A stretch of 9,530 nucleotides of DNA from Candidatus Cloacimonas sp. 4484_140 (GTDB taxonomy: Bacteria; Cloacimonadota; Cloacimonadia; JGIOTU-2), in NCBI GenBank assembly GCA_002049945.1, contig MVCT01000019.1, forward strand, positions 1-9,530. Reading direction: 5' to 3'. The translations under genes were made by a program, and so were the position numbers. Positions within the stretch are counted from its first letter, which is position 1. Every line of letters starts with the position of its first letter. Under the pieces are notes generated by a model. It saw only the letters and a list, made by a program, of their open reading frames with translations. It was not told the DNA's origin and searched no databases. Below are positions 5,431 through 9,530 of the stretch, piece by piece.

Positions 5431-8112
5431 TTATTTGGGTTCGTTGATTATCAACTCTGCGTAATAGCTGTCTTCGATTTTGGTCAAGCTGAATCCGCGT
5501 GTTCTGAACATGTGCAGCATTATATGATTACTAGCCAATATGTTTGCATAGATCTTCTGAATTCCTCTTACTTTGGCGATCTCACAAATATAATCAGTGA
5601 ACTTATTTCCAAGTCTCTGATTTTGCCATGGATCAGCAATAACAATAGCGAACTCAGCAGTTTCGTTGTACTGGTCTGCGATCAATCTGACCACTCCAGC
5701 CATCATCTTTTTACCATCTTCGGTAACCTCTGCAATAATAGCAATTTCGCGGTCATAATCTATTTGGGTATATCGGACAAGTTGCTCGTGAGAGATGTCC
5801 TTAATAAGCTGAAAGAACCGGTATCTCTGTGTTCTCTCGGAAAAATTTGAAAACATCTCTTTCTCCATAAGTTCATCTTCGGGTTTGATCGGTCTCAAGA
5901 TTACCTTCTCGCCGTTTTTCATTGTGAATTCAGTGATGTATTCCGAAGGATAGGGGGAGATAACGAGATGCTTGTTTGGATATTCTTCTGTAACTTCTAT
6001 TGAATCATCCAGTATAACTTTGGCATCGAGTACAACTCCTCCTCGCTCATCAACTCCAAAGGGATTGATATCTATTTCAGCGATTTGCGGGAAATCCATA
6101 ATCAGGTATGCGAATTTATAAAGCAGGAACTGAATGGAAGTTATGTCCGCACCCGGCATACCTCTGTATCCTTTTATCAGCTTGTAGATCTTCGTGTCCT
6201 CGATGATCCTCATGGCAAGCGCCATGTTTAAAGGGGGCAGTCCAACGGTTGTATCCTTGAATACTTCAACTGCCACACCGCCCATTCCAAATACAATGGT
6301 GGGACCGAAGATAGGATCTTTCTTACACCCGATTATCAGTTCATATTTTCTCTTTATCATCTGCTCTACAAAAACACCACGAATATCTGCATTTGGAACC
6401 TTAGCTCTCGAAGATTCTAATATCTTGGTGTATGCTTTTCGTGTTTCTTCTTTGTTCACAATATTGAGAATAATCCCACCCACATCGGTTTTATGCAAAA
6501 TGTCAGGGGATGCGATCTTCATTACCAGAGGATAACCGATCTCCTCAGCTAATTTTACTGCTTCATCCTTTGTTTTTGCAAGCCCATTCTTAATTACCGG
6601 TATATCATAATAGTCCAGCAATTGCTTTGCTTCAAACTCCGTCATCACGGTTCTGTTATCAGCGAGTACTTCATAAATAAGTTTTTTACTTTTAGCTTTT
6701 TTCGGCTTGAACTCATGTGGAATTTGTGATGGAGTTTCATGAAGGATCTCCAGATTTCGAGAGTAGTCATACATATACATAAAGCATCTTACTGCATCCT
6801 CAGGAGTTTGATACACTGGTATTTTGTTGCTTTCCAAAACTTGCTGTCCTACTTCAATGTCATCTGCGCCCATCCAGGATGCCAGCAATGTTTTTCGGTA
6901 TTTTCTGGCAACGCTTGCAACTTTCTCTGCCACTCGTGTTGGATCTGTCATTGATTGGGGAGTAAGGATCACAAGTATGGCATCGACATTTTTGTCATTT
7001 GCGCATAGTTCGACTGCTTTTTCATATTGTTCGGGTCCGGCATCTCCAAGCACGTCAACAGGATTAGCTTTGCTCCAGTTTGGCGAAAGGTGCTTGTTCA
7101 GCTCAGCAATGGTTTCATCTGACAGTTTAGCTATCTTACCACCTCTTGCAATAAGAGTATCGGTCGCAATAACACCGGGACCGCCGGCATTTGTTATAAT
7201 TGCGAGTCTATTACCCGCAGGTTTGTCCTGCATAGACAGTGATAGGGCTATATGGAACAGCTCATCAATTGTATTCACTCTTATGACACCCGACCTTTTG
7301 AAAGCAGCATCAAACACAAAATCATTACCGGCTAAGCTTCCGGTGTGTGACATTGCTGCCTGTGCACCTTCCGAGCTTTTTCCTGCTTTAAGGACAATGA
7401 TCGGTTTATTGCGTGCAAATGCTCTTGCTGCGCTCATGAAACTTCTGGCTTTGGTTAGTGATTCCATATAAATGACAATACTTGTCGTGAGCGGGTCACT
7501 ACCAAAGTAGTCGATAAGGTCGTTAAAGCTAACATCGATCATTGAGCCGATAGAAACGAAATGGCTGAATCCCACATTCTGGTCAACTGACCAGTCCAGA
7601 ATTGCAGTACAGAGTGCGCCACTTTGAGAGATGAGTGCAATCTTACCGGGCAGAGCCATCTTATTGGCAAAGCTCGCATTAAGATTGATCGAAGGTTTGA
7701 TGAATCCAAGGCAATTCGGTCCGATCAACCTCATACCATATTTTCTCAAAGTTGCAGAGATGTGTTTTGTGAGCATCTTGCCTTCTTTGCCGATCTCTGA
7801 AAAACCCGCAGAGATAAGAAGAATACCCGAAACACCAGAATATCCGCATGCTTCAACAATTGCAGGAACAGTCTTGGCTGGCGTCGCAATTATTGCAAGA
7901 TCAACTTTATCTGGAACATCCTTTATATCTGCATACGCTTTTACCCCTAACACATTCGTACGCTTTGGGTTGATCGGATACACAATGCCGTCAAATCCTG
8001 ACCCAATTATGTTTTTCATCAGGGAATGACCAACAGTTCCCTTACGAGCAGTCGCACCGATGATAGCGATTACTTTTGGATTAAAAAGTTTGTCTAATTT
8101 CTTAGTACCCAT
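5431..8112 (-). CDS. ADP-forming acyl-CoA synthetase (alpha and beta) fused to GNAT acetyltransferase; Pat/PatZ-like
   Basis: An 893-residue three-part protein, about the length of enterobacterial Pat/PatZ. Residues 8-100 are the CoA-binding Rossmann domain (VIAIIGATARKGTVG). Residues about 150-460 are the succinyl-CoA-synthetase-like ligase domains, with IGPNCLGF, LISQSGAL and the phosphohistidine motif SHTGSLAG (His256). Residues about 485-705 are an ATP-grasp domain, with SPDILHKTDVGG including His540, and IDINPF at 680-685. Residues about 735-885 are a GNAT fold with acetyl-CoA-binding DPWQNQRLG at 827-835. The ligase part would interconvert acyl-CoA, ADP and phosphate with acid, CoA and ATP; the GNAT part would acetylate protein lysines. 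Enterobacterial Pat is described as having an inactive synthetase part, whereas both histidines are kept here, so dual activity is possible. AAGGA lies 7 bases before the ATG. It follows the deacetylase gene by 18 bases, presumably in one operon. Confidence 0.93.
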   Translation of the reverse strand: MGTKKLDKLFNPKVIAIIGATARKGTVGHSLMKNIIGSGFDGIVYPINPKRTNVLGVKAYADIKDVPDKVDLAIIATPAKTVPAIVEACGYSGVSGILLISAGFSEIGKEGKMLTKHISATLRKYGMRLIGPNCLGFIKPSINLNASFANKMALPGKIALISQSGALCTAILDWSVDQNVGFSHFVSIGSMIDVSFNDLIDYFGSDPLTTSIVIYMESLTKARSFMSAARAFARNKPIIVLKAGKSSEGAQAAMSHTGSLAGNDFVFDAAFKRSGVIRVNTIDELFHIALSLSMQDKPAGNRLAIITNAGGPGVIATDTLIARGGKIAKLSDETIAELNKHLSPNWSKANPVDVLGDAGPEQYEKAVELCANDKNVDAILVILTPQSMTDPTRVAEKVASVARKYRKTLLASWMGADDIEVGQQVLESNKIPVYQTPEDAVRCFMYMYDYSRNLEILHETPSQIPHEFKPKKAKSKKLIYEVLADNRTVMTEFEAKQLLDYYDIPVIKNGLAKTKDEAVKLAEEIGYPLVMKIASPDILHKTDVGGIILNIVNKEETRKAYTKILESSRAKVPNADIRGVFVEQMIKRKYELIIGCKKDPIFGPTIVFGMGGVAVEVFKDTTVGLPPLNMALAMRIIEDTKIYKLIKGYRGMPGADITSIQFLLYKFAYLIMDFPQIAEIDINPFGVDERGGVVLDAKVILDDSIEVTEEYPNKHLVISPYPSEYITEFTMKNGEKVILRPIKPEDELMEKEMFSNFSERTQRYRFFQLIKDISHEQLVRYTQIDYDREIAIIAEVTEDGKKMMAGVVRLIADQYNETAEFAIVIADPWQNQRLGNKFTDYICEIAKVRGIQKIYANILASNHIMLHMFRTRGFSLTKIEDSYYAELIINEPK

Positions 8113-8130
8113 TGCTATTTCCTTTATTTA

Positions 8131-9090
8131 TTATATTGATTTCCAATGTTTTGAGAGTGCCTGCAGTGCCAGTGCTTTCCTGCCTTCATATTCATAATGA
8201 GTTTGTATCATTGAGTCTGTTTCCCGCTCATGGAACTGCATTTTATTATTATTAATGCCATCCAAAAAGTTATACAGGCACTTTGGGAACATCTCGATAT
8301 TGTAGCCGCCCTCAAGTGTGGCAAAAACATTATCGAAGTTTTCAGAAAGTAATTTTCCAATTTTATAATAAGTACTCAAGGTAAGGCGCAGACCAAGTAG
8401 AAGGTCATACTGATGAGAGTCAAAACCGGCTGAGACGGCTACGATATCAGGGTTAAATTCCCTGGCTATCGGCAGGAATGTCTCAACTGCGTCCATAAAA
8501 ATTTCATCTCCACTACCCGGAGGTAAGGGAACATTTATTGTAAATCCTTCACCCTTTCCAGCACCGATCTCATTTGCATCACCACCACCGGGGAATGCAG
8601 GATATTGATGGAGTGACCAGTATAATACGCGATCTGAAGAGTTGAAGAATTTCACAGTTCCATCTCCAAGGTGCCCGTCAAAATCAAAAATCAGAACACG
8701 TTTGCCTTTGTTTGCATGATACTGTGTAGCGATCGCGATATTGTTGAAGAGGCAGAATCCGCTGGATTTATCTACGTGTGCGTGGTGACCTGGAGGTCTG
8801 GTGAGGGCAAAATCTCCAGTTTCGGATGCCATGATCGTCGCTCCCACTGCATAGGTCGCAGCTTTATAACTGCCTGGTGATACGATTGTGTCATTATCAA
8901 TATGACCGCCGATCATACATGACTTTTCCACGCGATGAATGTATTCGGGAGTATGTACCAGCGTGAGATATTTTTCCCCGTTCTCGATCTCTGTCACAGG
9001 CAGATCGCCTAGTGAGGTCAGACGCTTTTTATTTTCCGGATGCATACCCGTATCATGTTCAAGAAATACCGGATTATAGATTAATTTCAT
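8131..9090 (-). CDS. HDAC/AcuC/acetylpolyamine-amidohydrolase family deacetylase
   Basis: A 319-residue zinc-dependent deacetylase of the arginase/HDAC fold. Recognisable motifs are HPENKKRL near the start, RPPGHHA with the catalytic His102-His103 pair, SGFCLFNNIAIA at 110-121, DFDGHLGDGT with zinc ligands Asp138 and His140, LHQYPAFPGGG at 160-170, SAGFD with zinc ligand Asp224, and EGGYN with the transition-state Tyr263. All catalytic and metal residues are present. The usual second His of DxDxHHG is Leu141 (codon CTT), which is not a metal ligand but is unusual. AGGA lies 5 bases before the ATG, and the MKLIYNP opening fits the family. It is the first gene of a probable operon with the acyl-CoA synthetase/acetyltransferase, so the likely job is removing acetyl groups from protein lysines, as AcuC does in Bacillus. 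Acetylpolyamine hydrolysis is an alternative. Confidence 0.93.
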   Translation of the reverse strand: MKLIYNPVFLEHDTGMHPENKKRLTSLGDLPVTEIENGEKYLTLVHTPEYIHRVEKSCMIGGHIDNDTIVSPGSYKAATYAVGATIMASETGDFALTRPPGHHAHVDKSSGFCLFNNIAIATQYHANKGKRVLIFDFDGHLGDGTVKFFNSSDRVLYWSLHQYPAFPGGGDANEIGAGKGEGFTINVPLPPGSGDEIFMDAVETFLPIAREFNPDIVAVSAGFDSHQYDLLLGLRLTLSTYYKIGKLLSENFDNVFATLEGGYNIEMFPKCLYNFLDGINNNKMQFHERETDSMIQTHYEYEGRKALALQALSKHWKSI

Positions 9091-9239
9091 TCTGATCCTT
9101 TCTTATAGATAGTGAGATGAAAAATGTATTTTATTGCTTTCATAATAGACCGACTAAAATGTGTTTCTTTGATATGGAGTGAAAGCTGTCAAGTAGAATT
9201 CAAAATATTTTACAAGAGTGCATGTCAACACATCTCGAT

Positions 9240-9267
9240 TTGAATTTCTCATACATTAACCTATAAT
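9240..9267 (+). promoter_or_regulatory. Sigma70-like promoter candidate pointing into the gene-poor stretch
   Basis: TTGAAT at 9240-9245 is followed after 16 bases by a perfect TATAAT at 9262-9267. Transcription would start near 9274 and run towards the hairpin at 9362-9391, although no plus-strand gene follows. In AT-rich DNA such matches also arise by chance. Confidence 0.4.
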
Positions 9268-9361
9268 TTTGGGTATGAATGAACAGTATCAGATAAAGTA
9301 GGCAGTAGAGAAATGACATATTCATCTATAAAGCGTATTTGTAAATCCTACACTAAAAGAA

Positions 9362-9391
9362 AAGAGAGACGCACCCGTGCACGTCTCTCTT
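9362..9391 (-). terminator. Intrinsic terminator of the FG-GAP gene
   Basis: A perfect 10-bp stem (9362-9371 with 9382-9391; AGAGAGACG against CGTCTCTCT plus one A-T pair) has a 10-base loop. Read on the minus strand it is followed directly by TTTTCTTTTAG, a good U-tract. It lies 47 bases past the stop of the FG-GAP gene. The plus-strand side is followed by TATATATGG, a weaker tail, so two-way termination is possible but less likely. Confidence 0.8.
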
Positions 9392-9437
9392 ATATATGGA
9401 GAAACTTACTTTTATTTATCTCATGATTATCATTTTT

Positions 9438-9530
9438 TTAACGATCTCTTTCTAATTTATAACCACAGACAACAATATCTTCCCTGCCGTCATTGTTTAG
9501 ATCACCACATGCGATACCGCTCGGAAAGTA
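9438..9530 (-). CDS. FG-GAP/VCBS-type beta-propeller repeat protein, last 30 codons only
   Basis: The minus strand at the right edge reads FPSGIACGDLNNDGREDIVV and ends ten residues later in KLERDR and a TAA stop. This is one blade-like FG-GAP/VCBS unit: a hydrophobic strand, the calcium-binding loop DxNxDGxxD (D-L-N-N-D-G-R-E-D) and a DIVV strand. Proteins with such repeats are usually secreted or cell-surface and fold as beta-propellers that take part in adhesion or carbohydrate binding. The start, signal peptide and other domains lie outside the window, so nothing more specific can be said. A hairpin terminator follows the stop. Confidence 0.85.
   Translation of the reverse strand, partial: YFPSGIACGDLNNDGREDIVVCGYKLERDR

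Larger units (their letters stand above)
9091..9437. other. Gene-poor stretch between the deacetylase and FG-GAP genes
   Basis: 347 AT-rich bases without a convincing gene. They must hold the promoter of the deacetylase operon on the minus strand: two TTGACA boxes occur there (around 9221-9226 and 9188-9193 read on that strand), but neither has a good -10 at normal spacing. A strong plus-strand promoter candidate and a hairpin are listed separately. A 37-codon plus-strand frame at 9313-9426 is basic and overlaps the hairpin, so it is not called as a gene. Confidence 0.55.

Noticed and set aside
6824..7471. 215-codon plus-strand frame
   Set aside because: It lies wholly inside the acyl-CoA synthetase gene on the opposite strand, whose domain motifs are unmistakable, so it is an antisense shadow.
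9313..9426. 37-codon plus-strand frame of basic residues
   Set aside because: It overlaps the terminator hairpin, has only a weak ribosome site and resembles no known peptide.

Overview
This is an AT-rich bacterial window with ordinary chromosomal gene density. An LptE-like outer-membrane assembly lipoprotein points to a Gram-negative cell with an outer membrane. The gene mix (a UvrB gene, a DNA-binding/PTS EIIA fusion, an ADP-forming acyl-CoA synthetase fused to an acetyltransferase, a histone-deacetylase-fold enzyme and an FG-GAP repeat protein) would suit an anaerobic or fermentative lineage of the FCB type such as Cloacimonadota. That placement is a guess from gene content only. No phage, plasmid, CRISPR or complete insertion-sequence genes are visible.

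Layout. The left edge holds the first 578 codons of uvrB on the minus strand. A CAU-anticodon tRNA lies divergent to it at 1801-1876. A gene-poor stretch of about 350 bases follows; it holds a 9-bp-period TCTCTGTG repeat and a doubtful 31-codon reading frame. Next on the minus strand is a fusion of an excisionase-type DNA-binding domain with a PTS EIIA domain, preceded by a possible 30-residue mini-gene. Running the other way from about 3156 is a three-gene cluster: an lptE-like lipoprotein gene, an RsuA/RluB-family 23S or 16S rRNA pseudouridine synthase, and a 10-helix EamA/DMT exporter. The 3' end of the exporter gene runs into a cluster of imperfect palindromic repeats that also fills the gap to the convergent neighbour.

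The right half is a two-gene minus-strand operon: an HDAC/AcuC-type deacetylase followed 18 bases later by an 893-residue protein with three parts (CoA-binding and ligase, ATP-grasp, GNAT). This pairs a predicted protein-lysine acetyltransferase (Pat-like) with a predicted lysine deacetylase, and the acyl-CoA synthetase part still has its catalytic histidines. It is the most interesting functional unit here. The window ends with a gene-poor stretch holding a good plus-strand sigma70-like promoter and a strong hairpin, then the last 30 codons of an FG-GAP repeat protein.

No wholly new system is evident. The best leads are the acetylation/deacetylation operon with a possibly bifunctional enzyme, the repeat-altered exporter tail, the HTH-EIIA regulator, and two families of short intergenic repeats.
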